A stretch of DNA of 64,000 nucleotides. Source: Mobilisporobacter senegalensis. GTDB lineage: Bacteria > Bacillota > Clostridia > Lachnospirales > Lachnospiraceae. Shown here one piece after another: positions 1-9,118 of this stretch. The notes under the pieces were generated by a model that saw only the letters and a list, made by a program, of their open reading frames with translations, was not told the DNA's origin and searched no databases. Every line of letters begins with the position of its first letter. Positions within the stretch are counted from its first letter, which is position 1. The DNA lies in the NCBI RefSeq assembly GCF_003752155.1, contig NZ_RJVG01000004.1:62001-126000 (forward strand), read 5' to 3'. The position numbers were made by a program, and so were the translations under genes.

Positions 1-1
1 T

Positions 2-1042
2 GATTTATATAGTTTTCAGGTTGAATTAAATGGTCATATCTATCAATTCCCTATGAGCTATAGTGATCTGACCTCCAATGGCTGGAAATATGAAGGGGAC
101 ACTTCTCTAAAATTAGAACCGGACCAATATACTACAGAGCAGTTTTCAAATGAGGATGGCTTAAAATTATATGTTGATATAGTTAATCTTGGTATAAACA
201 GTGAATCCTTTGATAACTGCCAGATTGGCGGCTTTTCAATCGACAACTACGCAGTTGGAGATAAAGAAATATCACTTATTTTACCTGGTGGAATTCAATA
301 TGGAAAATCAACTATGGAGGATGTAATAAAGGCATATGGTGATCCATCAGATACATATGAAGGCTCTCTATATACATCATTAACTTATGAATATGCTTCC
401 TATCAGGATATAGATTTAAATATTGATATAGAAACTAAAGTTATTAATTCAATAGATCTTAGGAATTTTGTATTAACAGAAGAAGCCGCAGGCCAGAATA
501 CTGAAGTAAGTTCAGAAGTTCCATCCGTGGTATCTGAATATAAAGCTCCTTCTTCACTTGGTAATGATTTAACAAGTTTCATCGTTGATTATGATGGCGC
601 TCTTTATCAACTTCCTGCTCCGGTTTCAGAATTTGTGAAAAATGGCTGGAAAGTAAAACCAGAAGAATCTGACCCTGCAGTGAAGGCAAAAGATTCCGGC
701 TGGATTACTTTAATGAAAAACAATCAATCATTACGTGTTATCGTAAGAAATTATGCCGAGGCTGCAACTACCATCGACAATTGCTTTGTAACCACTGTAA
801 AAGGCGGCGATAACTCTACTGATATGCCGATTACGATTCAACATAAAATTACAAGAGGAATGTCAAAAAGTGATTTAGAAAAGGCTCTAAAAGGTACTAA
901 ATATGAAACAGATGATTCTTCTTCTTTTGAGTATTATACAATTGCAGGGAAAGAGAGCAGCCTCGACAAAGTAGAAATCATTGTTAACAAAGACACGAAG
1001 AAAATACAGTCTATTGAAGTAAGCAACAGCCCAAGACGATAG
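2..1042 (+). CDS. Secreted/surface protein of unknown function with two tandem repeats (5' end outside window)
   Basis: The reading frame is open to the left edge, so the start and any signal peptide lie outside the window. The visible protein holds two copies of one domain. Each copy opens with a short strand ending in YQ.P, then S....NGWK, and continues through a region with a D/N-N-C-[QF] turn and a later G[KM]S..[DE] motif followed by a final beta-rich stretch; the copies start near window positions 17 and 575. The cysteine in the DNCQ/DNCF turn is conserved in both copies. A low-complexity Ser/Val/Glu linker joins them. No catalytic motif is visible and I do not recognise a named family. 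The NGWK-type repeat resembles those of hypothetical lipoproteins common in Clostridia. A hairpin terminator follows 15 bp after the stop. Confidence 0.8.
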   Translation, partial: DLYSFQVELNGHIYQFPMSYSDLTSNGWKYEGDTSLKLEPDQYTTEQFSNEDGLKLYVDIVNLGINSESFDNCQIGGFSIDNYAVGDKEISLILPGGIQYGKSTMEDVIKAYGDPSDTYEGSLYTSLTYEYASYQDIDLNIDIETKVINSIDLRNFVLTEEAAGQNTEVSSEVPSVVSEYKAPSSLGNDLTSFIVDYDGALYQLPAPVSEFVKNGWKVKPEESDPAVKAKDSGWITLMKNNQSLRVIVRNYAEAATTIDNCFVTTVKGGDNSTDMPITIQHKITRGMSKSDLEKALKGTKYETDDSSSFEYYTIAGKESSLDKVEIIVNKDTKKIQSIEVSNSPRR

Positions 1043-1056
1043 ATATCATAAACAAG

Positions 1057-1084
1057 GCCTGGTATCACTACCAGGCTTTTTTTA
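1057..1084 (+). terminator. Rho-independent terminator
   Basis: Perfect 8-bp stem (gcctggta / taccaggc) with a 4-base loop followed directly by a run of seven T. It ends the plus-strand repeat protein and abuts the stop codon of the convergent permease gene, so it may serve both strands. Confidence 0.9.
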
Positions 1085-3436
1085 TTATTCACTTATCAGC
1101 TCATATGCTGATATTTTCCGAATGCGATAAGTGATAATCATAGAGGTAATATAGGATATGATTATAATTGTAATACCTAGTAGTACGATCCAAAGAGGTT
1201 TTATAATATAATTTGCTTTCATAATACCCATTGCTCTTTGTACTACCGACATAATCTTATTTGTTTGTGTAATACCAGCTATGCCGCCAATACCGACTCC
1301 TGCTATGATAGGTGGAAGAAATCCTATTGAAAGTTGATTCATAAGTTGGAATGTTGTAAAACCGATAGCTTTTTGGATTCCCAACTCACGTTTTCTACGT
1401 GTAACTGATGAATTGATCACAAAATACAATACAAGCATAACGATCGATATCGTCACAATTAATATTCCAATTCCGACTTTAGACACAATGGAAGTATATG
1501 CTCCCGTACCAAGTTCCATTGTTTTATCTATATTTACTACAGATAGAATAGAATCACTAGAAAGATTTTCAATCTCTGCAACAAACTGGGTGGTATTTGT
1601 TTTATCATTCAAATATATTTGAAGGCTTATTTGTTTGAAATCAGGATTGAGCCTTAGTATGCCTGTATATGTCATGGAAGCATTTACTCCACCCATATAT
1701 GCACCCTGAGTCAATCCGGTAATAATAAATTCTCCACTACTATGCCCAATCTTTAAAGTTACACTTTCTCCAATCCCTTTATTAATTACATCTGCCAGAT
1801 ATCCTGCAATTGCTATTTCATTGCTATGGTGGGGATATCTACCCTCATAAATTGTATTCGTTATTTTTTCAGAATAATCTTCCATAATAAAGAACCTTAC
1901 TTCAATATTATTCATTTTAACCATTGTTTCATCAATGAATTGAACTTTGTTAACATGATTCATATTTTTAATATCATGGATAAGTTTTGAATTATCCGTA
2001 TCCGTTCTTAAAATAATCGAGGCATTAGAAAGCTCGATACCCGGTGTCTCAGCAAATGCCTTTATATCGATAGTGGTATTATAAAACATTATCACTGCAA
2101 ATGTTCCTGCAAAAGTTACCCCAATAATTATAACCATTATCATTACGCTTTGCTTCATATTTTGGAACAATGACTTAAAAGCGAGAATAATTATTAAGCT
2201 GCCTTTTGAAGTATTAAGGGGCATATGATTTTTACGAAAACTATGAGTAATGATACCACCACGCAATGCCACAATTGGATGGAGTTTATTGATACGTCTT
2301 GCTGTAATAAAAGCAGTAAGAATCACAAAGATTAAAATAGTAATTAATGTAATACTACTGATTCTGCCATCAAAACCCTGTTCCCATTTCAGTCCGGATT
2401 GCTGTGCAAATACATCAGATAACATTGGTGTTGCAAGATATGATATAGATATTCCAATGATACTGCCTGCAAATGCTATAAGGACAAACTGCAGGACAAT
2501 TGATAAAATAATCTGCCTGCTTGTATATCCCATAGCTTTTAGTGAACCAATTTTTGTCATATCATCTTCTATACTGTTGCCAATTCTAAATCTTACAACA
2601 ATTAAACATACCAATACAATGATTGCTGCAAAGGCCACGATCATCATTGCTACCATGCTTGCCATCATTACCCGTGACAGCCTGACAATACTTAAATCAA
2701 AACTTAATAATGTATTCACTATATCTGATGAACTTGATAAAGTTTCTAAATTTGTCAGTTCTTTAATATGGCTTTCAATATCTTTATTAATTTCTTTCAG
2801 GTTGGCAAATATCACTGTTGCTTTATTTGTATCACCTAATTTACCAGAAATATTTTCATAAGTATCATGAGGTAAATAAACCCCCATCAGCCCCAGTTCA
2901 AAGGAACAAAAGTATATATCTTCTATGAATCCTTTAATGGTAAATGAAAACCTTTCATCCCCAAAAAGCACTTCAAATTTATCATTAAGCTGATATCCGC
3001 CATCTTCGTGAAAAATGGATGGCAAATAAATTGACATATCATCGGGCGCCAAATGTTCTCCTATATATTTCCATTTTGACATTTCCCGGGTTTTATCAGC
3101 ATCATTAATAAGAAAAACGCTCTTACGTGTATCATCCCGATACTCTATGATTCCTTGCGCCCATAAAGACTCTTCTTTCTGCATTTCCAATGTATTGCTA
3201 TTATTTGCAATAAACTCTTCTATTTCCATATTATAATAATTGCTAGGCATAACATAATATATACTGGAGGTATTTAGTTCTTCTATTGTCTTTTCAAAGA
3301 ATCCTCCAAAGCTTATTAATACAAGCAGCCCAGCATTAAATAATAATCCTGCTATAAAGAACATAATAAGAAGTGAAACTGAATGTCCTTTTGATTTTCT
3401 AATATTGGCAAAAGCCAGCATAGATATTTTATTCAC
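1085..3436 (-). CDS. ABC transporter permease, FtsX/MacB-like, two FtsX domains
   Basis: Large integral membrane permease (783 residues from the chosen start). It has an N-terminal membrane helix, a long extracellular domain, three helices of a first FtsX domain (around residues 255-390), another helix near 430, a second extracellular domain, and three C-terminal helices forming a second FtsX domain ending TYRIRKISAYELISE. This is the topology of permeases that act on peptides, lipids or lipoproteins at the outer face of the membrane (BceB/MacB superfamily), not of channel-type importers. I prefer the GTG at 3436 because GGGGTGG lies 4 bases upstream; an ATG 18 bases further out has no ribosome site. 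The GTG begins one base after the stop of the ATPase gene, so the pair is translationally coupled. The substrate is unknown; the linked two-component system suggests response to an antimicrobial or envelope stress. Confidence 0.88.
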   Translation of the reverse strand: MNKISMLAFANIRKSKGHSVSLLIMFFIAGLLFNAGLLVLISFGGFFEKTIEELNTSSIYYVMPSNYYNMEIEEFIANNSNTLEMQKEESLWAQGIIEYRDDTRKSVFLINDADKTREMSKWKYIGEHLAPDDMSIYLPSIFHEDGGYQLNDKFEVLFGDERFSFTIKGFIEDIYFCSFELGLMGVYLPHDTYENISGKLGDTNKATVIFANLKEINKDIESHIKELTNLETLSSSSDIVNTLLSFDLSIVRLSRVMMASMVAMMIVAFAAIIVLVCLIVVRFRIGNSIEDDMTKIGSLKAMGYTSRQIILSIVLQFVLIAFAGSIIGISISYLATPMLSDVFAQQSGLKWEQGFDGRISSITLITILIFVILTAFITARRINKLHPIVALRGGIITHSFRKNHMPLNTSKGSLIIILAFKSLFQNMKQSVMIMVIIIGVTFAGTFAVIMFYNTTIDIKAFAETPGIELSNASIILRTDTDNSKLIHDIKNMNHVNKVQFIDETMVKMNNIEVRFFIMEDYSEKITNTIYEGRYPHHSNEIAIAGYLADVINKGIGESVTLKIGHSSGEFIITGLTQGAYMGGVNASMTYTGILRLNPDFKQISLQIYLNDKTNTTQFVAEIENLSSDSILSVVNIDKTMELGTGAYTSIVSKVGIGILIVTISIVMLVLYFVINSSVTRRKRELGIQKAIGFTTFQLMNQLSIGFLPPIIAGVGIGGIAGITQTNKIMSVVQRAMGIMKANYIIKPLWIVLLGITIIIISYITSMIITYRIRKISAYELISE

Positions 3437-3437
3437 A

Positions 3438-4202
3438 TTACCACCCCATTTCACTCAGGAATGCCTGCAGCTTATCATGTCTTTCCCTGTCTCCGCTTAC
3501 ATATTTCCCTAAGCTGCAGATCCCCTGAATCACTCCATCCCGCATATATAGAATACGATTACCTCTTCTCGCTGATTTTAAATCATGGGTAACCATAATG
3601 ATATTTTGTCCTTTATTATTTATCCCGGTCAGAACATCAAGTGCTGCTTTTCCCGCTGCGGAGTTAAGAGCTCCTGTAGGCTCATCTGCAAAAACAACTT
3701 TAGGCTGATTGATCAGTGCCCTTACAATTGCAGCACGCTGGGCTTCTCCCCCAGATAATTGAGCAGGAAATTTACGCCACATATTTTCGTCCAGGCCAAC
3801 TTGTATAAATAATTCTTTGGCTCTCTCTGTAAGTATTTTTCTATTTTTACTCATAAGCAAACCACTGGCAAGAATATTGTCAAGTATACTCATATTGTCT
3901 AATAGAAACATTTGCTGAAATATAAAACCACAGTTTAATCGGCGAAAAACCGCCAATTTATCATTGGAAAGGAGTTCTATATTTTTATCCAAAAACTGAA
4001 TGGATCCAAGTGTTGGTTTATCCATCCCTGACAAAGCATAAAGAAGTGTAGATTTTCCTGCCCCAGAGGAACCCATTATTACGGTAAAATCCCCCTCATA
4101 GATCTCAATATCCAGATTTTTAAGCACATGTTGTTGTAATCCACCATTGGAAAAGGTTTTACAAAGCTTATTTGTTGATATTATTACATTACTCATCATC
4201 AT
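3438..4202 (-). CDS. ABC transporter ATP-binding protein (LolD/MacB type)
   Basis: A 254-residue nucleotide-binding subunit. Visible motifs in order: Walker A GSSGAGKS near residues 44-51, Q-loop FIFQQM, signature LSGGEAQR, Walker B VVFADEPT and the switch histidine in IIMVTHD. The FADEPTGALNS stretch is typical of the LolD/MacB/BceA group that pairs with FtsX-type permeases, which is the gene immediately downstream. Three consecutive ATG codons are possible starts; the AAAGGGAA ribosome site suits the second or third. It lies in the inner face of the membrane as an energising dimer. Expression is probably driven by the promoter/operator array just upstream rather than by read-through from the kinase gene. 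Confidence 0.93.
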   Translation of the reverse strand: MMMSNVIISTNKLCKTFSNGGLQQHVLKNLDIEIYEGDFTVIMGSSGAGKSTLLYALSGMDKPTLGSIQFLDKNIELLSNDKLAVFRRLNCGFIFQQMFLLDNMSILDNILASGLLMSKNRKILTERAKELFIQVGLDENMWRKFPAQLSGGEAQRAAIVRALINQPKVVFADEPTGALNSAAGKAALDVLTGINNKGQNIIMVTHDLKSARRGNRILYMRDGVIQGICSLGKYVSGDRERHDKLQAFLSEMGW

Positions 4203-4211
4203 TTCCCTTTC

Positions 4212-4247
4212 AAAAAAATAAGACTGTCTCTAAATTACAGTCTTATT
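4212..4247 (-). terminator. Terminator after the sensor kinase, overlapping the ABC promoter
   Basis: On the minus strand an 11-bp perfect stem (aataagactgt / acagtcttatt) with a 9-base loop is followed by seven T. It would stop transcripts from the kinase gene. Its 5' arm contains the TATAAT of the ABC promoter, so a transcript starting there lacks a full 5' arm and should not be stopped. Confidence 0.85.
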
Positions 4248-4299
4248 ATAATCCTTAAATCCTTAACAGGTCTTTAAACAATTCTTAACCAATCCTTAA
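4245..4299 (-). promoter_or_regulatory. Promoter with OmpR-type direct-repeat operator for the ABC transporter
   Basis: The plus strand reads CTTAA or TTTAA blocks whose TTAA cores start at 4263, 4274, 4285 and 4296, exactly 11 bp apart, with one extra core at 4255. Tandem sites at 11-bp spacing are the standard target layout for OmpR/PhoB-family regulators, and such a regulator is encoded two genes upstream. A consensus TATAAT (4250-4245, minus strand) lies next to the array, with no good -35 hexamer, as expected for an activator-dependent promoter. Confidence 0.7.
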
Positions 4300-4304
4300 A
4301 TATT

Positions 4305-5570
4305 CTACGCTATAAGTAATTTGATCCTCACTATAAATCCATCATCCACATTTTCACATTCAATATCTCCTGACATTTGATTCATTAAATACTTAGAAAT
4401 ATATAATCCAAGACCAGTACCATTTTTACCTTCTGAGTTTTTAGCCCGATAGAATTTATTAAATATTAATGGTTTCTCATCTTCCAGAACTCCTGATCCA
4501 AAATCCTTGAAATCTATAAAAAGATAGTTTTCTTTGATATATGTGGATATGTCTATTGATGTACATGCATATTTATAAGAATTACTTATCACATTATCAA
4601 TAACTTGTGCTAATCGCAATTCATCCAATAAAACTATGCATTCGGATATACTAAAACAGGTTACATGGTTGTTATAATCTGCATTTTTGATCAGATCGTA
4701 TATCAGCCTGCTTGATTGCTCTGTAACACTAACTTTAAGTTCTTGTAATTCTTCTAATGTTGCATTAAACATATTTGTTATTAAGGTATTGATCTGCTCT
4801 GCCTTTGAGTTTATGACATCCAATTGCTTTTTCTCGTATGCATTCTTGGATTTTGCATGCATAACCTCAGCTACAGCCATAATGGAAGCTACTGGTGTTT
4901 TAATATCATGACTTAAAGATGCTACAAGTTCCTTTTTACTTTGATTGGCAATTCTTTCATTCTCTCTTGCTTTTTTAAGTTCTTCTCTCATTAAGTCAAA
5001 ACTTTCCGTAAAGGCCCCAAACAGATTCCCCTTATCCATTTCTAATGGTATATCCAGATTCCCCTCTGCCACCTGGCGGGCAAAATTCGTCAATCTTCGA
5101 AATGGGAGAAATATTATTCTGTCAATATATAACGTGTACACGATACCTATCACCCCTACAGCAAGTATGAATATCTCAGTAAAAGCAAACAAATACATTC
5201 TATATTGATTCCATATATCATCTATATTATTATAAATTATTAGTTTACCTATTTCCTTATTATCAGACTTAATTTCAATAATTGTATCACGATTGCGAAT
5301 AGCTGAATTAATATCAGTATTTAAATCACGTTTTGTTGATGCAACATAATTATTATCTGAATCCAGTACAACATACTCTAATTCATAGTTCAGACCAGGC
5401 AATTTATTATCCTTTACACTATTCCATTCTTCTGCCAGGGACTGAGCAATATCATTCACTGCAACTATATCTATTTCTGCTTTACTTCTATCTTGAAAAA
5501 CGTAAAAAACCACACCGGACCCAACTAATAATATTATTATAATCCCTAAAATAACCTTTTTAATGTTCAT
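4305..5570 (-). CDS. Membrane sensor histidine kinase
   Basis: A 421-residue kinase. Membrane helix near residues 5-24, an extracellular sensor of about 100 residues, second helix near 127-149, HAMP linker, dimerisation/phosphoacceptor helix with SLSHDIKTP (His221), N-box NVISNSYKYA, G1 DFGSGV and G2 GTGLGLYI. All catalytic motifs are present. The external domain and HAMP separate it from the short BceS-type kinases that have no sensor loop. It autophosphorylates and passes phosphate to the regulator encoded 35 bp upstream. A GAGGG ribosome site lies 8 bases before the ATG. It is followed by a terminator and then by the ABC genes it likely controls. Confidence 0.92.
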   Translation of the reverse strand: MNIKKVILGIIIILLVGSGVVFYVFQDRSKAEIDIVAVNDIAQSLAEEWNSVKDNKLPGLNYELEYVVLDSDNNYVASTKRDLNTDINSAIRNRDTIIEIKSDNKEIGKLIIYNNIDDIWNQYRMYLFAFTEIFILAVGVIGIVYTLYIDRIIFLPFRRLTNFARQVAEGNLDIPLEMDKGNLFGAFTESFDLMREELKKARENERIANQSKKELVASLSHDIKTPVASIMAVAEVMHAKSKNAYEKKQLDVINSKAEQINTLITNMFNATLEELQELKVSVTEQSSRLIYDLIKNADYNNHVTCFSISECIVLLDELRLAQVIDNVISNSYKYACTSIDISTYIKENYLFIDFKDFGSGVLEDEKPLIFNKFYRAKNSEGKNGTGLGLYISKYLMNQMSGDIECENVDDGFIVRIKLLIA

Positions 5571-5605
5571 ATATTATCCCTCAAAACATTCTTTTACCTT
5601 TGCAT

Positions 5606-6292
5606 CTAAAATTCAAATATATACCCCGTTCCCCAGACCGTTTTAATATAATGAGGTTCATTTGGATTTTTCTCAATCTTTTCACGTAATCTTCTAATAT
5701 GTACATTTAATGTTCCATCACCAGTAATAGAATCGCCCCAGACTTTTTTAAATAATTCTTCTTTCGTGACCGTTCGATTTTGGTTTTGGGCCAAATAAGT
5801 CAATAACTTATATTCCATTGACTTTAATTTAATTTCTCTTTCATTGTAAAAAAGCTTTTCCTTATTCAGATCAATCGTATATTTATCGAAACTTATACTA
5901 TTCTTGGTATTGCCACTATAATTGCTGCTATAACGTTTTAATACGGCATTCACTTTTGCAAGTAAAACGTTTAGTGAGTATGGTTTTTGGATATAGTCAT
6001 CTCCCCCTATATTAAGGGCAAGTAATACATCATCATCACTGGTTCTCGCACTGATAAATAAAATCGGCTTATCTGTAGTATTTCTTAACTTCTTACAAAT
6101 TTGAAACCCTGATGTCCGCCCTAAATTTATGTCTAATAAAATCAGGTTTGTATTATGATGGGATAAAAAATCAAAACATGATTTTTCATCTGCTGCCCAA
6201 TAAGTTTTTACTCCAAACATATTAAAGTATTCGCAAGTGCTTTGGGACAGCGCTTCTTCATCATCCACGATCAAACAATCATAATCTGACAT
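5606..6292 (-). CDS. OmpR-family response regulator
   Basis: Receiver domain with acidic pair D10/D11, phospho-acceptor D54 in LLDINLG, switch Ser in FISAR and K103 in IQKPY, then a winged-helix DNA-binding domain with the YKLLTYLAQN, TLNVHIRRLREKI and VWGTGYIF hallmarks. I chose ATG 6292 (GGAGGA 7 bases upstream), giving 228 residues, the usual length. An in-frame ATG at 6391 also has GGAGG before it and would add 33 residues, but a likely promoter (TTGAAT-16-TAGAAT) falls inside that extension. It is the probable ligand of the 11-bp repeat array before the ABC genes. Confidence 0.92.
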   Translation of the reverse strand: MSDYDCLIVDDEEALSQSTCEYFNMFGVKTYWAADEKSCFDFLSHHNTNLILLDINLGRTSGFQICKKLRNTTDKPILFISARTSDDDVLLALNIGGDDYIQKPYSLNVLLAKVNAVLKRYSSNYSGNTKNSISFDKYTIDLNKEKLFYNEREIKLKSMEYKLLTYLAQNQNRTVTKEELFKKVWGDSITGDGTLNVHIRRLREKIEKNPNEPHYIKTVWGTGYIFEF

Positions 6293-6466
6293 TATATCTT
6301 CCTCCATATTGACTGATGGTTTTGGTATATTTAATCTTGAAATTATTCTAACATAATTTGATTTTAATTCAAGTATTATGAAAATACCCATTTATGCCTC
6401 CAAAAATCGTTGCTATTCATGTGGTAAATATCCGTAATTTTATAAAAACAGTAATAGTTATCATTA

Positions 6467-6496
6467 TTGTTATTGTTATTGAAGTCCTATTATAAT
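6467..6496 (+). promoter_or_regulatory. Promoter of the chemoreceptor gene
   Basis: TTGTTA at 6467-6472, 18-bp spacer, TATAAT at 6491-6496. The -35 sits in a TTATTG trinucleotide-like repeat, so a neighbouring hexamer could be used instead. An AAGGCGG ribosome site follows before the ATG at 6551. Confidence 0.55.
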
Positions 6497-6550
6497 GAGT
6501 ATAAATAACAAACACGTGCGGGTTATAAAAAAATAAAAAGGCGGTATTTT

Positions 6551-8239
6551 ATGAGACTAAAAATCAAAACTAAAATAATAATAATCTTTGCAATACTTAT
6601 TTCTCTTCTATGTATCACAAGTATAATTGGGGTAACAGGTATGAATTCTATTAAAAACATGTACTCTGAAGTCATGAACAAGAATATTCCTGTTGAAACT
6701 TTAGTAAAAGAAGTACGTTCTCTCAATCTGGAGCAGGTTGCAGCTGTTCGTGGATATATCATATATAAAGACGAAACATATAGTACTTTATTTAATGATA
6801 TCAATGGAAAAATTGATATTACTTTTACTGAAATAGAAAAAAGAATGGCCAGTAAAGAATCTCTCGACTATCTAAATAAGGTAAAAGAGGAGCATGAATC
6901 ATATCAGAACGGATGTAATGAGATTTTCTCTCTTGTAAAACAAGACAAAATGGAAGAAGCAATTGCCCGTGGAGAAGAGATGAGGATACATGTTACAACC
7001 ATAAAAGAAATTACAGATAATTGGAGCAAATGGGTTTCTGATCTTAATATTAATATTATACATAATGTGGATGATAGTATCAGAATGAAATTTATTTCTC
7101 TGTTTGCCATTGTTTTCATATCAATTTTAATTTCACTCATAGCAGGACTTTATATTATTAGAAATATTGCAAAGCCGATCATATCTTTAACCAAAGCTGC
7201 AGCTATTATTTCAGAAGGGGATCTGTCCAATGAAATTCCTAAGGCTAAGACTAAGGATGAAATTAGTGATTTAAGTGATTCCTTTGGTATAATGGCACAA
7301 AATTTGAGACAATTAATCATAAGTATCAATGATGTTTCTCAGGAACTGGTTGCCTCCAGTGAAGAGCTGTCTGCCTCCAGTGAAGAAGTAACCAAGGCAT
7401 CTGAGCAAGTTGCAATTTCAATAAATGATCTTGCCAAAGGTGCTTCAGACCAATCAGTATCAACAGAAAAAAGTAATAGTAAAATCCTCCACATTATAAA
7501 TGCTTTTTCTAAAATTGCCAATGATATGGTCACTTCTGATAAGTTAACAGAACAGGCAAGAGAGACGGTTAGGATCGGAGAAGAAGCCGTCAAATTTCAA
7601 GAAGAAAAGGTAAATGAAAATTTACATATATCACTGCAAGTCTCATCTTCTATTACTGAATTATCAAAACAGTCAAAAGAGATAGAACAGATATTAGATG
7701 TCATCCACGATATTGCAGAACAAACAAATCTGTTGGCATTGAATGCCGCAATTGAAGCTGCACGAGCAGGGGATGCAGGAAAAGGGTTCTCCGTAGTTGC
7801 GGAAGAGATTCGAAAACTGGCTGAACAGTCAAGGAACTCTGTACAACAAATCAGCTCCATCATTGATGAAGTACAAACAAGTGTAAATGAATCGGTAAAT
7901 CATATTAGTAGTTCTGAGAAATCAGCGCTGGAACAGACAGATGCCTTGAAAGAAACGATCAAAGTATTCCATGATATCTCAACTACGGTAAATGATATTG
8001 CCCATAATATACGACAAGTATCCGATCAATCCAATGTTTTGAATAAAGATGCAATCCAGGCAGGAGATGCAATTGCAGAAATCGCCAGTATCTCACAGGA
8101 AATTGCTGCAAGTTCCGAGGAGCTGGCCTCTACATCAGAAGAGCAGGCTTCCACAAATGAACAGGTCGCAGCGTCTGCTGAGAACCTGACTAAATTAGCA
8201 GAACAGTTACAAAATAATATTATAAAATTCAAAATATAG
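6551..8239 (+). CDS. Methyl-accepting chemotaxis protein
   Basis: A 562-residue transmembrane chemoreceptor. Helix near residues 8-29, a four-helix-bundle type ligand domain of about 150 residues, second helix at 181-203, HAMP, and a long cytoplasmic coiled coil. The hairpin tip that contacts CheA and CheW reads [18 protein letters not shown] around residues 390-407. Glu/Gln-rich heptads on either side are candidate methylation sites. The C-terminus lacks a CheR-tethering pentapeptide. It is monocistronic, with its own promoter and no che genes nearby, so it feeds a pathway encoded elsewhere. Ligand unknown. Confidence 0.93.
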   Translation: MRLKIKTKIIIIFAILISLLCITSIIGVTGMNSIKNMYSEVMNKNIPVETLVKEVRSLNLEQVAAVRGYIIYKDETYSTLFNDINGKIDITFTEIEKRMASKESLDYLNKVKEEHESYQNGCNEIFSLVKQDKMEEAIARGEEMRIHVTTIKEITDNWSKWVSDLNINIIHNVDDSIRMKFISLFAIVFISILISLIAGLYIIRNIAKPIISLTKAAAIISEGDLSNEIPKAKTKDEISDLSDSFGIMAQNLRQLIISINDVSQELVASSEELSASSEEVTKASEQVAISINDLAKGASDQSVSTEKSNSKILHIINAFSKIANDMVTSDKLTEQARETVRIGEEAVKFQEEKVNENLHISLQVSSSITELSKQSKEIEQILDVIHDIAEQTNLLALNAAIEAARAGDAGKGFSVVAEEIRKLAEQSRNSVQQISSIIDEVQTSVNESVNHISSSEKSALEQTDALKETIKVFHDISTTVNDIAHNIRQVSDQSNVLNKDAIQAGDAIAEIASISQEIAASSEELASTSEEQASTNEQVAASAENLTKLAEQLQNNIIKFKI

Positions 8240-8315
8240 ATAAGCTGGATACTACATGCCGGTTACAGGAACTTTTATATGGGCATAGCCAATTAAGAGC
8301 ATATTATTAGTAATG

Positions 8316-8343
8316 GGAGCATAATTCCAAAGAATTGTGCTCC
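8316..8343. repeat. Inverted repeat between convergent genes
   Basis: A 12-bp stem (one G-T pair) with a 4-base loop, lying between the convergent chemoreceptor and MerR genes. No clear T-run follows on either strand, so it is a possible weak bidirectional terminator only. Confidence 0.4.
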
Positions 8344-8383
8344 GATATATAAAAGACCAGATAAATCTATTATTTATTACAGA

Positions 8384-9118
8384 TTAACTTTTGGATTCCA
8401 TATTCTCACTTAAATAATTATAAAGTTCGGGACTCAACCCATAATTTAATACAGAATCCCTTTCCTCCGAATGGTACTGATATACTGCATTTCTTATTTC
8501 ATCATTTTGGCCTAATATTGTTGTATTAAACCTTTCCCAAAATTCAATACACTGTCTCATTTCTGTACTATCTGCCGGTTTCTTAGTCTTATAACAACGT
8601 TTTAATAATGCAATAAAAGAAAACCATTCCTCCTCCATTTGTTCCATTTCATCCTTAGGAATAGAGTCAAAACTCCCTCTCAATTCTTCTATTTGTTCTT
8701 TCGTTAAATATTTTTTTGAATTCATCTGCATCATCTGAATTACTTCAATAAATTTATCTACAGTAGAATTTTGTTCAACAATAAGTGTATTCTGTAATTC
8801 CAGCAATTGACCATGAAGTTTTTCCAATTCTCTTAACTTACTCTCTGTCTTTTGAATCTGCAATTTAACTAATGCTTTCGGAGAGGCATCTACAACAGAT
8901 AAAATATCCAGAATTTCTTCCAGGGAAAATCCAAAATCTTTTAATGCAAGAATATGATAAAGCTTCTTTAAATCATTTTCTCCATATAAACGGTGACCAC
9001 TTTCTGTCAGGTGACTTGGAATAAGCAGGCCAATCTGATGATAATGATGTAATGTTCTTATTGTTATTCCTGTTATTTTTGCCAGCTCTCCAACCTTCAT
9101 AAGATATTTCAAGACCAA
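8384..9118 (-). CDS. MerR-family regulator with TipAS-like C-terminal part
   Basis: N-terminal MerR winged helix (KVGELAKITGITIRTLHHY, then GHRLYGENDLKKLYHI), a long dimerisation coiled coil, and a C-terminal helical region of about 120 residues resembling the TipAS ligand domain, which binds drug-like or peptide ligands in relatives. The frame opens with a TTG right after the hslO stop, served by GGGAGG inside the hslO 3' end; an ATG at 9100 has no ribosome site. So hslO and this gene are translationally coupled. It most likely binds the dyad within the 19-bp-spacer promoter upstream of hslO and controls its own operon. Confidence 0.85.
   Translation of the reverse strand: MVLKYLMKVGELAKITGITIRTLHHYHQIGLLIPSHLTESGHRLYGENDLKKLYHILALKDFGFSLEEILDILSVVDASPKALVKLQIQKTESKLRELEKLHGQLLELQNTLIVEQNSTVDKFIEVIQMMQMNSKKYLTKEQIEELRGSFDSIPKDEMEQMEEEWFSFIALLKRCYKTKKPADSTEMRQCIEFWERFNTTILGQNDEIRNAVYQYHSEERDSVLNYGLSPELYNYLSENMESKS

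Noticed and set aside
2250-2861. Plus-strand open frame of 203 codons
   Set aside because: Antisense to the ABC permease; composition mirrors hydrophobic helices in the opposite frame and there is no ribosome site.
4305-6292. Bce-type antimicrobial-sensing module
   Set aside because: The kinase has a full extracellular domain and HAMP, unlike BceS, and lies behind a terminator from the ABC genes; only a general resemblance remains.
8316-8343. Terminator between chemoreceptor and MerR genes
   Set aside because: The stem is strong but no T-run follows on either strand, so it is listed only as an inverted repeat.
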